A stretch of DNA of 64,000 bases from an uncultured Pelagibacteraceae bacterium (GTDB taxonomy: Bacteria; Pseudomonadota; Alphaproteobacteria; Pelagibacterales; Pelagibacteraceae): NCBI GenBank assembly GCA_902521675.1, contig CABYSP010000002.1, positions 32,259 through 96,258 on the forward strand. The letters are read 5' to 3'. Of the stretch, positions 43,039 to 53,371 are shown in pieces. A model generated the notes under the pieces. It was not told where the DNA came from, searched no databases, and was given only the letters and a program-made list of their open reading frames with translations. The position numbers and the translations under genes were made by a program. How positions within the stretch are numbered: position 1 is the first letter of the stretch; each line of letters opens with the position of its first letter.

Positions 43039-43600
43039 TTTTTTTACTAACTATAAATTTATTATCATTGAAAAAATTAGAAATTTTTTTTCTTAACCTA
43101 TAAATGTGAGTCTCAACTGTATGAGTCTCAATATCAGATTGATAACTCCAAACTTTTTCTTGTAATTGATTAATATTTACCGGTTTATCTTGTTTTGATA
43201 GATAAGTTATCGTATTAATTTCTTTTTCAGTCAATTTGAGTTTCAAGTTGTTTAATTGTATTTCTCTAGAATTCAAATCAATAACATAATTTTTTATCTG
43301 AACTTTAGATTGGCTGTTAAATTTGACTTTTAAAAATTCAATGTTTATTTTTTCAACTAATTTGAAAATATTGAGTGGAAGATTTTCTAAAATAAAAAGA
43401 TTTTGTATATTTGAATATTTTTTATTTGTTATAATTAAATAATTATTCAAAATTTTTGTTTTTTCATTTAACAAGTTCTCATTTTCTACATATGTAATTT
43501 CAAAATTTAAATCTGAATTAAGTTCTTCAAGAATATGATATAATGAGTTAAATTTGTATATTATAAGATTTTGACTAGTCACAAAAAGAACATATGACAA
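43019..43600 (-). CDS. Winged-helix (OmpR/PhoB-type) DNA-binding protein with a degenerate receiver-like N-terminus
   Basis: C-terminal LTEKEINTITYLSKQDKPVNINQLQEKVWSYQSDIETHTVETHIYRLRKKI; no clear phospho-acceptor Asp context. Confidence 0.82.
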   Translation of the reverse strand: MSYVLFVTSQNLIIYKFNSLYHILEELNSDLNFEITYVENENLLNEKTKILNNYLIITNKKYSNIQNLFILENLPLNIFKLVEKINIEFLKVKFNSQSKVQIKNYVIDLNSREIQLNNLKLKLTEKEINTITYLSKQDKPVNINQLQEKVWSYQSDIETHTVETHIYRLRKKISNFFNDNKFIVSKKNGYQIK

Positions 43601-44088
43601 TTTTTGTAAAAAATAAATACACTCTTCAAGTAGACGATTTTAAGTTTAAATGCTGCATAGGAAAAAAAGGGTCAACTATTAATAAAAAAGAGGGAGATAA
43701 AAAAACACCTAAAGGAATATTTGAACTAGAAAATCTATATTTTAGAAAAGATCGAATAAAAAAACCAATAACATCATTAAAATGCATAGAAATAAAAAGA
43801 AATATGGGATGGTGCGACGATATCAAATTTTCCAAGCAATATAATAAACTTATTAGAATAAACGATAAATCAAAACATGAAAAACTTAAAAGAAAAGATC
43901 ATAAATATGACCTGCTAATTCCAATAAAATATAATTTTAAAAAACCCATACCTGGTCTTGGTAGTTGTATTTTTATTCATTTAACTAAAAATTATAAACC
44001 AACAGCCGGCTGTGTAGCTTTAAAAGAAAAAGATTTTCTAATAATGCTTAAGATAATTAAAAAAAATACAAAAATAAGAATTTTTTAA
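43594..44088 (+). CDS. L,D-transpeptidase (YkuD) family protein
   Basis: GDKKTPKGIFEL, HLTKNYKPTAGCVAL. Confidence 0.88.
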   Translation: MTIFVKNKYTLQVDDFKFKCCIGKKGSTINKKEGDKKTPKGIFELENLYFRKDRIKKPITSLKCIEIKRNMGWCDDIKFSKQYNKLIRINDKSKHEKLKRKDHKYDLLIPIKYNFKKPIPGLGSCIFIHLTKNYKPTAGCVALKEKDFLIMLKIIKKNTKIRIF

Positions 44089-44744
44089 GACCTTTGGCCA
44101 AAAATACTAGATCCTATTCTTACATATGTTGAATTGTTTTTAACTGCCAGCATGTAATCTGAAGACATGCCCATACTTAATTCTGTAAAACCGAATTTTT
44201 CACTTAATTCTTTCATTTCAAAAAAATATTTATTTGGATCAAGGTTCAAAGGAGGTATACACATTAAACCAATTATCTCTAATTGAATATTCTTACAATA
44301 AGAAACGAGTTTACTGATATCACTTTTATTAATACCTGATTTTTGATCCTCTTCACCAATATTAACTTGTAAAAAAATTTTTATATTTTTATTAACTTTT
44401 AATTGCTCATCTGCAATTTTTTTTGCCAGTTTTTCACTGTCAACAGAATGGATATAATCAAATATTTGGACAGCAAATTTAACTTTGTTAGTTTGTAATT
44501 TTCCTATCATATGCAATTTAATTTTACTTTTATCTTTTTTAATTTTTGTCCATTTTTCAACAGCTTCTTGAACTTTATTTTCTCCATAATCAACATGTCC
44601 GTAATCAATAAGTGGTAAAATATTTTCAATACTAAATGTCTTTGAGACCGCTATTACTTTAACAGTTTTTTTTATGTTTGATTTTCTTAAATAAACTTTA
44701 ATATTATTTTCGATGTCTAATAAATTTTTAACAGTATTATGCAT
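44085..44744 (-). CDS. PLP-binding protein YggS/PROSC family
   Basis: AVSKTFSIENI, YGENKVQEAVEKW, HMIGKLQTNK, LSMGMSSDY; start MHNTVKNLL. Confidence 0.94.
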   Translation of the reverse strand: MHNTVKNLLDIENNIKVYLRKSNIKKTVKVIAVSKTFSIENILPLIDYGHVDYGENKVQEAVEKWTKIKKDKSKIKLHMIGKLQTNKVKFAVQIFDYIHSVDSEKLAKKIADEQLKVNKNIKIFLQVNIGEEDQKSGINKSDISKLVSYCKNIQLEIIGLMCIPPLNLDPNKYFFEMKELSEKFGFTELSMGMSSDYMLAVKNNSTYVRIGSSIFGQRS

Positions 44745-45269
44745 ATAAATATGTTTAGAAAATATTACTTTATTAATAAATTTGAAACAAATAATATCAA
44801 TAAACAAGATAAACAAACTGTTATTATCTATAGAAATTATTCTTCAAAAATACCAAATGAAGAGCTTATTTTAAAAATAAAAAAATATTGTAAAAAAAAT
44901 GGAAATAAATTTTATTTATCTAATAACATCAAACTAGCAATCAAACTAAATTTAGATGGTGCATACATTCCTTCTTTCAATAAAACTACTAAACACTTAG
45001 CTTATTCGTTTAAGAAAAATTTTAATGTTGTTGGATCTGCACATAATTTGAAAGAAATAAGAATAAAAGAAAGACAAAATGTTAGTAAAATTTTTTTGTC
45101 TTCCTTATTTAAAAAGAATAATAAATATTTAGGTCTTAATAGATTTGTATCACTAACTAAATACACGAAAAAAGACACTGTAGCTTTAGGTGGAATATCT
45201 AAAAATAATATAAAAAAACTTATATTATTAAAGCAGTTTGAATTTGCGGGAATATCTTATTTTGAATAA
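44739..45269 (+). CDS. Thiamine phosphate synthase/TenI-like protein
   Basis: FYLSNNIKLAIKLNLDGAYIPS, VALGGISKNNIKKLILLKQFEFAGISYF. Confidence 0.75.
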   Translation: MHINMFRKYYFINKFETNNINKQDKQTVIIYRNYSSKIPNEELILKIKKYCKKNGNKFYLSNNIKLAIKLNLDGAYIPSFNKTTKHLAYSFKKNFNVVGSAHNLKEIRIKERQNVSKIFLSSLFKKNNKYLGLNRFVSLTKYTKKDTVALGGISKNNIKKLILLKQFEFAGISYFE

Positions 45270-45270
45270 A

Positions 45271-45300
45271 AAAAAGGCCCCTAAAAAAGGGGCCCTTTTT
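45271..45300. terminator. Bidirectional terminator between thiE-like gene and porin
   Basis: AAAAAGGCCCCT-aaaa-AGGGGCCCTTTTT between convergent genes. Confidence 0.85.
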
Positions 45301-45321
45301 AAATATTTGATCTAAATTAAA

Positions 45322-46296
45322 TTAGAATGCAAATGATGCAGCAACTTCCCACATAGATTTGTCAGCAGTAACAGCTGAGCTGTAGCTCATGTTATCACCG
45401 TTAACCATTTTACCTGAGATAGTCATTCCACCTGCAGTGTATGATGCAGTAACACCATTAACTTCTTGGTCAACATCTCCACTTGCATTTGGTGTAGATT
45501 GATCTGCTACTTTGTAAGCAATAGAAATCTCATCAGTTACAGTGTAAGCAACAGAGTAACCAGTAAAGTCTACATCTGCTGTAGTTGTAGTTGCTTCTGA
45601 ATCGTATTCAGTTTCAGCAAAAGCTACTGTTACTGGACCATAAGCGTATGTTGCATAGTATGTAGAAACATCTGCTTCTGAACCTTTAGTAGTTTTGTTT
45701 TCACCTGAAGCAAAACCAATTGTTAAACCTTCAACGCCTGTGTACGCAACAGCCCAGTCAAAAGTACCTTCGTACTGTGTACTAGTATGTGGAACGTATG
45801 ATACGTTTACTGCTAAACCATCCATTAAAGAAGGTAGAGAGTAAGACATCATGTTGTCTGAAGTTGATGAAGTTGGAGCAGCAGCATGACCCATACCGTT
45901 ATCCCAAATATCACCAGTTGCCATATCGTCTACAGCTGATTGAGCCGAACTTCCACCGTGTCCAGAGAAAGTTAAAGTTCCAACAGCATCACTTCCAATT
46001 GATAGAGAGTGACTGTCAAAAGGCTTACCAGTATCTGTAGTTGATGTTACACCAGCACCAGCACCTTGATCTAATTCAAATGATACAGATGCAGTTAAAC
46101 CGTTATCTAGTTCACCTGAACCAGTAAAAGTTACACTGTTACCCATAGACCAAGCTTTACCAGCGTTAGCAGCACCACCGTTTACGTGTTGTACTTCAAA
46201 ACTAGCACCACCAGAAACACTTAGAGAACCAGCAAATGCTGAAGTTGCAACAAGTGAACCTGCTAATGCAGTTAAACCTATTTTTTTAATGTTCAT
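45322..46296 (-). CDS. Outer-membrane porin (general porin-like)
   Basis: Signal peptide ending SAFAG; alternating beta-barrel pattern, terminal ...VAASFAF; strong AAGGAG upstream. Confidence 0.88.
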   Translation of the reverse strand: MNIKKIGLTALAGSLVATSAFAGSLSVSGGASFEVQHVNGGAANAGKAWSMGNSVTFTGSGELDNGLTASVSFELDQGAGAGVTSTTDTGKPFDSHSLSIGSDAVGTLTFSGHGGSSAQSAVDDMATGDIWDNGMGHAAAPTSSTSDNMMSYSLPSLMDGLAVNVSYVPHTSTQYEGTFDWAVAYTGVEGLTIGFASGENKTTKGSEADVSTYYATYAYGPVTVAFAETEYDSEATTTTADVDFTGYSVAYTVTDEISIAYKVADQSTPNASGDVDQEVNGVTASYTAGGMTISGKMVNGDNMSYSSAVTADKSMWEVAASFAF

Positions 46297-46402
46297 ATTA
46301 ATTACTCCTTGTTTAATTGTTATTATTAATAATAAACGTTACTTTCTTATCACCTAAATCGCTGTAATTTTGCTAAATTGGCTTATTTTATTATATTTTT
46401 AT

Positions 46403-46428
46403 AAAGTGTTGCATTTTTGCATCACTTT
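46403..46428. repeat. Imperfect inverted repeat upstream of porin
   Basis: AAAGTGTTGCA-tttt-TGCATCACTTT, one mismatch. Confidence 0.6.
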
Positions 46429-46497
46429 TTAATGCTTATTTATATATATAATTTAAATATTTTGGGTTTATGTTGTAAATATAATTTTTAAATCTAC

Positions 46498-47091
46498 ATG
46501 AAAATTTCTATATTACTTAAAAAAGCAGTTTTTATATTAATCTTACCAATATTCATGATTTCTTGTAAGGGTCCTGATGGTAAATTTAAATTACCTGGAA
46601 GTGACGCAAGAAAATTCCCAGCTGACCCCAAAAAAAGAGTTGAGCAAAACATTAAAGAGGGAAGAGGATTTAGATTAAGCGGCGAAGATGGTTTGTTTTC
46701 AGGTCGAAGTGGCGGAACATTCGAATTTGCTTCCTCTAATGAATTATGGAGAGCCTCTCTAGATACAATTGATTTCATGCCGCTTGTATCGGTAAATTAT
46801 AGCGGGGGCATAATAATAACTGATTGGTATAGTAATAATCAAAATCCAAATGAAAGTATAAAAATATCTATCAGATTTTTAACCAATGAAATTAGGTCTG
46901 ATGCTTTAGATATTAAAGTTTTTACAAAAAAATGTTCTGACAACTTTAACTGTCAAACTTATGAAACAAATGAATCTTTGGCACCTGAACTAACAAGACA
47001 GATTTTAAAAACTGCAGCAATTTATCAAAAAGAAAAAGTAGATAAAACCAAGAAAAAAAATAAAGACTACAAATATCCTAATCTGGATTAA
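46498..47091 (+). CDS. DUF3576-like lipoprotein
   Basis: Lipobox [47 protein letters not shown]; upstream of leuS-lptE-holA as in other alphaproteobacteria. Confidence 0.82.
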   Translation: MKISILLKKAVFILILPIFMISCKGPDGKFKLPGSDARKFPADPKKRVEQNIKEGRGFRLSGEDGLFSGRSGGTFEFASSNELWRASLDTIDFMPLVSVNYSGGIIITDWYSNNQNPNESIKISIRFLTNEIRSDALDIKVFTKKCSDNFNCQTYETNESLAPELTRQILKTAAIYQKEKVDKTKKKNKDYKYPNLD

Positions 47092-47098
47092 TAATATA

Positions 47099-49633
47099 GT
47101 GGACCGTTATAACTTTAAAAGTATAGAAGAGAAGTGGCAAAAGATTTGGGAAGACAAAAAAATTTTTTCAAGCAAAGTCGATAAAAATAAAAAAAAATTT
47201 TATTGTTTGGAAATGTTTCCTTATCCATCGGGAAAGATTCATATGGGTCATGTAAGAAATTACACAATTGGTGATGTTTTGGCTCGCTACAAAATATTAC
47301 AAGGTTTTAATGTTTTACATCCTATGGGATGGGATTCTTTTGGAATGCCAGCAGAAAACGCAGCAAAACAAAATAATTTAGACCCCAAAACATGGACTGA
47401 AAGCAACATTTCAACAATGAAAGCACAATTAAAAAAACTTGGTCTTTCTATTGATTGGGATAGAGAAATTTCAACTTGTTCAGAAGAATACTATAAACAT
47501 CAGCAAAAATTTTTCTTAGAATTATATGAAAAAAAACTAGTTTATAGAAAAGAAAACTATGTTAACTGGGATCCAGTAGATGAAACTGTTTTAGCTAATG
47601 AACAAGTTGTAGATGGAAAAGGTTGGAGATCAGGCGCAACTGTTGAAAGAAAAAAATTAAGTCAATGGTTTTTTAATATTTCTAAATTTTCAGAAGAGTT
47701 ATTAGAGGGATTAGACAAATTAAAAAATTGGCCAAATAAAGTTAAGACAATGCAAAAAAATTGGATTGGAAAATCTTTTGGTTGCGAAATAGCTTTTAAA
47801 ATAGAGGGTAATTTACCTGTAGAAAATATCAAGTGTTTTACAACAAGACCTGACACTTTATTCGGTTTTTCCTTTTTGGCTTTATCAATCGATCATGAAA
47901 TCTCAAAATATTATGAAGGTAATGAGGATTTTAAAAAATTTAAATCTGAATGTTCTAAAACTGGAACTACAGAAGAAGCTATAGCTGTCGCAGAAAAAAT
48001 TGGTTTTAAAACTGATCTTTTAGCTATTAATCCTCTCGATCCAAATCATAAAGTACCAGTATATTTTGCTAACTTTGTTTTAGCAGATTATGGCTTCGGT
48101 GCTGTTTTTGGATGTCCAGCTCATGATCAAAGAGATTATGATTTTGCAAAAAAATACGATTTAGAAATTAAAACTGTTGTTAAACCAAAAGAAGAAAATG
48201 ATGATTTTAAAGTTAGTAAGGAAGCTTACGCAGGACCAGGTTTAATAATAAATTCTAAATTTCTAAACGGATTAAGTGCACCTGAGAATTCTGTTTTAGA
48301 AACAATAAAGATTTTAGAAGAAAAAAATTTAGGTAAAAAACAAATTAATTTCAGATTAAAAGACTGGGGTGTATCAAGACAAAGATATTGGGGTTGTCCA
48401 ATACCAATATTATATGATGAAAAAGGAGAAGTTCATCCTGTTCCTAAAGAAATGCTACCAGTAAGACTACCTGAAAATGTTGATCTTAATGTTAAGGGGA
48501 ATCCTCTTGATAGCAAAAAAGAATGGAAAGAAATTGAAGTTAATGGAAAAAAACTATTTAGAGAAACAGATACATTGGATACATTTGTATGTTCATCTTG
48601 GTATTATTTAAGATTTTGCTCACCAAACAATTCACTTTACGGATTTAATAAGGAGGAAATTGATTATTGGATGCCAGTGGATCAGTATATTGGTGGAGTT
48701 GAACATGCAATTTTACATTTACTTTATTCAAGATTTTTTATGAAAGCTTTATCGTACAATAATGAAAAACTAAATATATCTGAACCTTTTGAGGGATTAT
48801 TTACACAGGGCATGGTTTGTCATGAGACTTATAAGGATCCTGACAATAATTGGGTTAGTCCCGAAGAAATAGAAACTATAGAAGGTCAGAAATATTTAAA
48901 AAATAATCATTCAAAAAAAATTACAGTAGGACCCTCAGAGTCAATGTCAAAATCAAAAAAGAATACAATTGATCCAGAGAATATAATTAAAAGTTATGGA
49001 GCAGATGCAGCAAGGTTATTCATTCTATCTGATAGCCCACCTGAAAAAGACGTCCAGTGGTCAGAAGAAGGAATTATTTCATCTTATAAATTTATACAAA
49101 AACTTTGGGGCTTAAATGCAAAAATTATAAATAAAATGAATGAAAATCATGATGATGATCATGATGAAGAATTAAAAAAAGAAACAAACAAATTTTTAAA
49201 AAAAATAACTGAAAATCTTGAAAACTTTAGTTATAACAAAATAATAGCTAATCTTTACGAAATTTATAGTTTTCTTATTAAAAAAATAGAACACAATTAT
49301 AAAAAGCAAACAATTGTTGAAAACTATGAAAAAATATTAATAGCAATAATGCCAATTATTCCTCATTTTTCAAATGAATGTCTGGAGATAATTAAAACAA
49401 AAAATTTTGAATGGCCAGCTTATGATGTATCTTTATTAAAAAATGAAAATATAATTATTGTTGTTCAAATTAACGGAAAAAAAAGAGGTCTTGTTGAAAC
49501 AAAAACAAATATTTCTGAAGATGATGTAGTAGATAAAGTTATGTCAGATATAAATCTTACTAAATACATAGAAAATAAAAAAATAAAAAAAAAGATATTT
49601 GTTCAAGATAAACTTATTAATTTTATTATTTAA
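47099..49633 (+). CDS. leuS: Leucyl-tRNA synthetase (GTG start)
   Basis: [34 protein letters not shown]. Confidence 0.98.
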   Translation: MDRYNFKSIEEKWQKIWEDKKIFSSKVDKNKKKFYCLEMFPYPSGKIHMGHVRNYTIGDVLARYKILQGFNVLHPMGWDSFGMPAENAAKQNNLDPKTWTESNISTMKAQLKKLGLSIDWDREISTCSEEYYKHQQKFFLELYEKKLVYRKENYVNWDPVDETVLANEQVVDGKGWRSGATVERKKLSQWFFNISKFSEELLEGLDKLKNWPNKVKTMQKNWIGKSFGCEIAFKIEGNLPVENIKCFTTRPDTLFGFSFLALSIDHEISKYYEGNEDFKKFKSECSKTGTTEEAIAVAEKIGFKTDLLAINPLDPNHKVPVYFANFVLADYGFGAVFGCPAHDQRDYDFAKKYDLEIKTVVKPKEENDDFKVSKEAYAGPGLIINSKFLNGLSAPENSVLETIKILEEKNLGKKQINFRLKDWGVSRQRYWGCPIPILYDEKGEVHPVPKEMLPVRLPENVDLNVKGNPLDSKKEWKEIEVNGKKLFRETDTLDTFVCSSWYYLRFCSPNNSLYGFNKEEIDYWMPVDQYIGGVEHAILHLLYSRFFMKALSYNNEKLNISEPFEGLFTQGMVCHETYKDPDNNWVSPEEIETIEGQKYLKNNHSKKITVGPSESMSKSKKNTIDPENIIKSYGADAARLFILSDSPPEKDVQWSEEGIISSYKFIQKLWGLNAKIINKMNENHDDDHDEELKKETNKFLKKITENLENFSYNKIIANLYEIYSFLIKKIEHNYKKQTIVENYEKILIAIMPIIPHFSNECLEIIKTKNFEWPAYDVSLLKNENIIIVVQINGKKRGLVETKTNISEDDVVDKVMSDINLTKYIENKKIKKKIFVQDKLINFII

Positions 49634-50088
49634 TGAAAAAAATTATTTTTAATATTTTTGTTTTTTTTTTCCTGAGTAATTGTGGCTTCTCTCCAATTTA
49701 TCTTCAAGAAAATAATATGGATTATAATGTTCAAATAGAAAATGTTGAAGGGGATAGACAAATTAATAGTTTAATTGTTTCGCAATTAAACATAAACAAT
49801 AATGAAAAATCAATAAATGAAATTAAAATTAATATTAACACAGAATATAAAAAAACAATTAACTCAAAAGACGCTACTGGAGCTGCAGCAAGTTATGAGT
49901 TATTTTCTAAAACTTTGCTAGATATTACAAAAAACAACAAAACTGAGAGATTGGAAGTGACTAAAAAATTCATTATGGATAAAAACGACAATGCATTTGA
50001 TCAAGATAACTACGAAAAAACTGTAAAAGAGAATTTTGCTTCATCGATAGTTGAACAATTAAGATATAAACTTAATTCTTTAGAATGA
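49633..50088 (+). CDS. lptE: LPS-assembly lipoprotein LptE
   Basis: Lipobox LSNCGFSPIY; between leuS and holA. Confidence 0.85.
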   Translation: MKKIIFNIFVFFFLSNCGFSPIYLQENNMDYNVQIENVEGDRQINSLIVSQLNINNNEKSINEIKININTEYKKTINSKDATGAAASYELFSKTLLDITKNNKTERLEVTKKFIMDKNDNAFDQDNYEKTVKENFASSIVEQLRYKLNSLE

Positions 50089-51062
50089 TTATTAAATCTT
50101 TCGAAATAAGAAAAATAAATCAAAATAAGTCAAATATAATATTAATATACGGTGATAACGAAGGTCTAAAAAATAATATATTAGAAAATTTAATCAATGA
50201 TAAAGAGAATATATTTAAGTACGAAGAAAAAGAGATACTAGATAATAACAATAAGTTTTTCGAAAGTATCTTTTCTAAATCATTATTTGATAATAAAAAA
50301 AATGTAATTATTAAAAGAGCTACTGATAAAATTTTAAAAACGATAGAAGAGATTCTGGAAAAAAAAATAGAAGATCTAAACTTAATAATTAATTGTAAAA
50401 ATCTTGAGAAAAGATCCAAATTGAGATCTTTTTTTGAAAAAAATAAAGACTTAATTTGTATACCGGTTTATGCAGATAATTTGCAAACGATGGCAAAGTT
50501 AGCTTATGATTTTTTCAAAGATAAAAACATTTCTATTTCTCAATCGAATATTAATTTGATAACTACTAAATCTAATGGTGATAGAGAAATCTTGTTTAAT
50601 CAATTAAATAAAATTGAGTATTATTGTGTTAATGGAAAAAAATTAAATGAAGAAATTATTCAAAAGTTAATTAACTTGTCAAAAGATTATGATATTTCAG
50701 AACTTGTAGATAATTGTTTGGCAAAAAATAAAAAGAAAATCATAAGTATTTTTAACGAAAATAACTTTAATGATAGTGATTGTATAATTATTATTAGGAC
50801 ACTGCTGGGTAAATCAAAAAGACTTCTCGCACTCGCACAAGAATACAAGGATAACAAAAATATAGATATGACAATTGCATCAGCTAAGCCACCTATTTTT
50901 TGGAAAGATAAAGAAATAACTAAACAACAATTATTAAGATGGAAAGCGGAAAATATTCAAAAATTAATATATAAAATAACTGAAATAGAACTTTCAATTA
51001 AGAAGAATTTGAACAAATCTCTTAATATAACTACTGATTTCATTATTCACCAATCAACTTAG
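50085..51062 (+). CDS. holA: DNA polymerase III subunit delta
   Basis: IILIYGDNEGLKNNILENLI; C-terminal delta domain; position after lptE. Confidence 0.88.
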   Translation: MIIKSFEIRKINQNKSNIILIYGDNEGLKNNILENLINDKENIFKYEEKEILDNNNKFFESIFSKSLFDNKKNVIIKRATDKILKTIEEILEKKIEDLNLIINCKNLEKRSKLRSFFEKNKDLICIPVYADNLQTMAKLAYDFFKDKNISISQSNINLITTKSNGDREILFNQLNKIEYYCVNGKKLNEEIIQKLINLSKDYDISELVDNCLAKNKKKIISIFNENNFNDSDCIIIIRTLLGKSKRLLALAQEYKDNKNIDMTIASAKPPIFWKDKEITKQQLLRWKAENIQKLIYKITEIELSIKKNLNKSLNITTDFIIHQST

Positions 51063-51064
51063 AC

Positions 51065-51907
51065 TTAGTAATTAGATTTGATTATATCTATAATTTTATT
51101 TAATTGATCTAAATCTTTATATTCAAAGCTTATTTTACCCTTATTTCTTTTATTATTTTGAATATCAACATTTAGACCAATTTTATTTGAAATTGATAAT
51201 TCTAATGCAATAATATTTGTATCTTTAGAATTACTTGTTTTTCGTTTTTTGTTTTTAAATATTCTAACAAAATTTTCAGCTTGTCTTACAGATAGTTTTT
51301 TTTCAATAATTTTAGTTGCAACAAAACTTGCATTTTCTAGACCAACTAAAATTTTAGCATGACCAGCCGTCAGTTTTTGGGTTTCAATTAATTTTATTAC
51401 ATCACTTGGCAAAGTGAGTAGTCTTAATGAGTTAGTTATATGACTTCTACTTTTACCAATAAATTTTGATACTTTCTCTTGATCGTAAGAAAAATCATCT
51501 ATCAAACGTTTATAACCCTGTGCTTCCTCAAGAGGGTTAAGATCATGCCTCTGAACATTTTCAACAATTGCAAATTCCAAAGATTTTAAATCATCTGCCT
51601 CTGTTATTACTACTGGAACATCATGGAGACCAGCTCTTTGTGCTGCTAGCCATCTTCTCTCACCTGCTATTATTTCAAATTTGGAAATATCCTCAGCAGA
51701 TTTTCGGACGATGATAGGTTGGATCATTCCTCTTTCTCTAATAGAATTGGTTAAATCCTCTAAATTATTTTCATCAAAAATTTTTCTTGGCTGGTATTTA
51801 TTTGGTACTAAGTCGCTAATTGATAATTGATTTTTTTGAGACTCTACTTTCGTTTCACCTATCAGTGACGACAGGCCTCTGCCCAATCCTTTTTTTATTT
51901 TATCCAT
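51065..51907 (-). CDS. parB: Chromosome partitioning protein ParB
   Basis: GRGLSSLIGE, NKYQPRK, IAGERRWLAAQRAG. Confidence 0.97.
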   Translation of the reverse strand: MDKIKKGLGRGLSSLIGETKVESQKNQLSISDLVPNKYQPRKIFDENNLEDLTNSIRERGMIQPIIVRKSAEDISKFEIIAGERRWLAAQRAGLHDVPVVITEADDLKSLEFAIVENVQRHDLNPLEEAQGYKRLIDDFSYDQEKVSKFIGKSRSHITNSLRLLTLPSDVIKLIETQKLTAGHAKILVGLENASFVATKIIEKKLSVRQAENFVRIFKNKKRKTSNSKDTNIIALELSISNKIGLNVDIQNNKRNKGKISFEYKDLDQLNKIIDIIKSNY

Positions 51908-52701
51908 TAAACAGTACTCCCTATTGTCGACTCTTGATTAATAAATTCATCTGTGAAACTAAAATATGATTTACTGCCAGGGCAAGACTTGTCATAAATC
52001 AAAACTGGCATTCCATGTGACGGTGCCTCAGACAATCTTACATTTCTTGGGATCACAGTTGAATAGACTTTTTCAGTGAAATAATCTCTCGCTTCTTTTT
52101 CAACTTGAGATGATAGCTTATTTCTTTTGTCGTACATTGTTAGCAGTATACCCCTAATTTTTAAATCTGGATTTAAACTTACTTTTATCCTTTCTATTGT
52201 TTTCATTAGCTGAGTTAAACCCTCCAAAGCAAAAAATTCTGTCTGAAGTGGTACCAATAGTGAGTTTGAGCTTACAAGGGCCATTACTGTCAACAAGCTC
52301 AACGAAGGCGGACAATCGATTAAAACATAATCGTATTGTCCTCTAGAATTGTTTAAATATGCGGCTAATTTAGTCTTTAGTATAAATGCCCTATTACTAT
52401 CATCAGCCGTCTCTACTTCTAAGCCTGATAGATCTACATTAGACGTGATCATATCTAAATTTTCAAACTGTGTTTTTTTAATTACCTCACTAATTTCTTT
52501 AGTTCCATTCAATACTCCATAAATCGTATCACTTGAGTTATCCATATTAGATAATCCCAGACCTGTTGTGGCGTTGCCTTGAGGATCTAGGTCAATAACT
52601 AAAATTTTTTTATCTATTTGAGATAACCCTGCAGCAAGATTTATCACCGTTGTAGTTTTTCCGACCCCACCCTTTTGATTTATGACTGAAATAATTTGCA
52701 T
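51907..52701 (-). CDS. parA: Chromosome partitioning ATPase ParA
   Basis: INQKGGVGKTTTVINLAAGL, DLDPQGNATTGLG. Confidence 0.98.
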   Translation of the reverse strand: MQIISVINQKGGVGKTTTVINLAAGLSQIDKKILVIDLDPQGNATTGLGLSNMDNSSDTIYGVLNGTKEISEVIKKTQFENLDMITSNVDLSGLEVETADDSNRAFILKTKLAAYLNNSRGQYDYVLIDCPPSLSLLTVMALVSSNSLLVPLQTEFFALEGLTQLMKTIERIKVSLNPDLKIRGILLTMYDKRNKLSSQVEKEARDYFTEKVYSTVIPRNVRLSEAPSHGMPVLIYDKSCPGSKSYFSFTDEFINQESTIGSTV

Positions 52702-52723
52702 TTAAATTTTTTTACAATTTTTT

Positions 52724-53371
52724 TTAATTTTTTTTTTTAATTTTTTTAATATTTATCAAAAATGAATCTTCACTTGTTAAACTTTTTTTTTCTATATACT
52801 CCAGCTCCCAAATTTTTTTAGAACTTTCAAAAATTTTTTTTCCACTCTTACCCATAAAAAAAATTAAATTTTTATATTTTGAAAAATTTTCATATACTAA
52901 ATCTAAAACCACTGGCATTGGTTTGAATGCTCTTGACATTATTGTTCCTGTTTCTAAATTTTTTATTTCAAAAATATTTTTTTGAAAAATCTTTGTGTTT
53001 AAATTTAATTTTTCTGAAACTTCTTTCAAAAAATGGCTTTTATGATAGCTTTTTTCATAAAGATGGACATTCATATTATTTTTCATGTTTTTTAGCATAA
53101 TTGCCACGATTATTCCTGGCATACCACCTCCTGAACCTATATCTGTGGTTGTATCGCTATTTAAGTCAACAAAATCAATAATTTGTGCAGAATCAACGAT
53201 ATGACGGTCAATTATTGATTTTTTCGACGCCGTATTTTGGCTAATTATGTTGATTTTTTTATTTTTTTCAAGAATCATAGATATATAGTTTTCAAAGTCC
53301 AAAAATGTTTCACGTGAAACATTTAAGTGATTGATTCTAGAATAAGAATTTAAAATTTCATGATCCATCAA
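52724..53371 (-). CDS. rsmG: 16S rRNA (guanine527-N7)-methyltransferase
   Basis: [22 protein letters not shown]; between mnmG and parA. Confidence 0.95.
   Translation of the reverse strand: MMDHEILNSYSRINHLNVSRETFLDFENYISMILEKNKKINIISQNTASKKSIIDRHIVDSAQIIDFVDLNSDTTTDIGSGGGMPGIIVAIMLKNMKNNMNVHLYEKSYHKSHFLKEVSEKLNLNTKIFQKNIFEIKNLETGTIMSRAFKPMPVVLDLVYENFSKYKNLIFFMGKSGKKIFESSKKIWELEYIEKKSLTSEDSFLINIKKIKKKN
53306..53321. promoter_or_regulatory. parS: parS centromere site
   Basis: TGTTTCACGTGAAACA, perfect 16-bp palindrome identical to canonical parS. Confidence 0.95.

Noticed and set aside
44745-44816. N-terminal extension of the yggS-like ORF to 44816
   Set aside because: Extension residues (MFILFIDIICFKFINKVIFSKHIY) are not part of the YggS family; MHNTVKNLL is the natural start.
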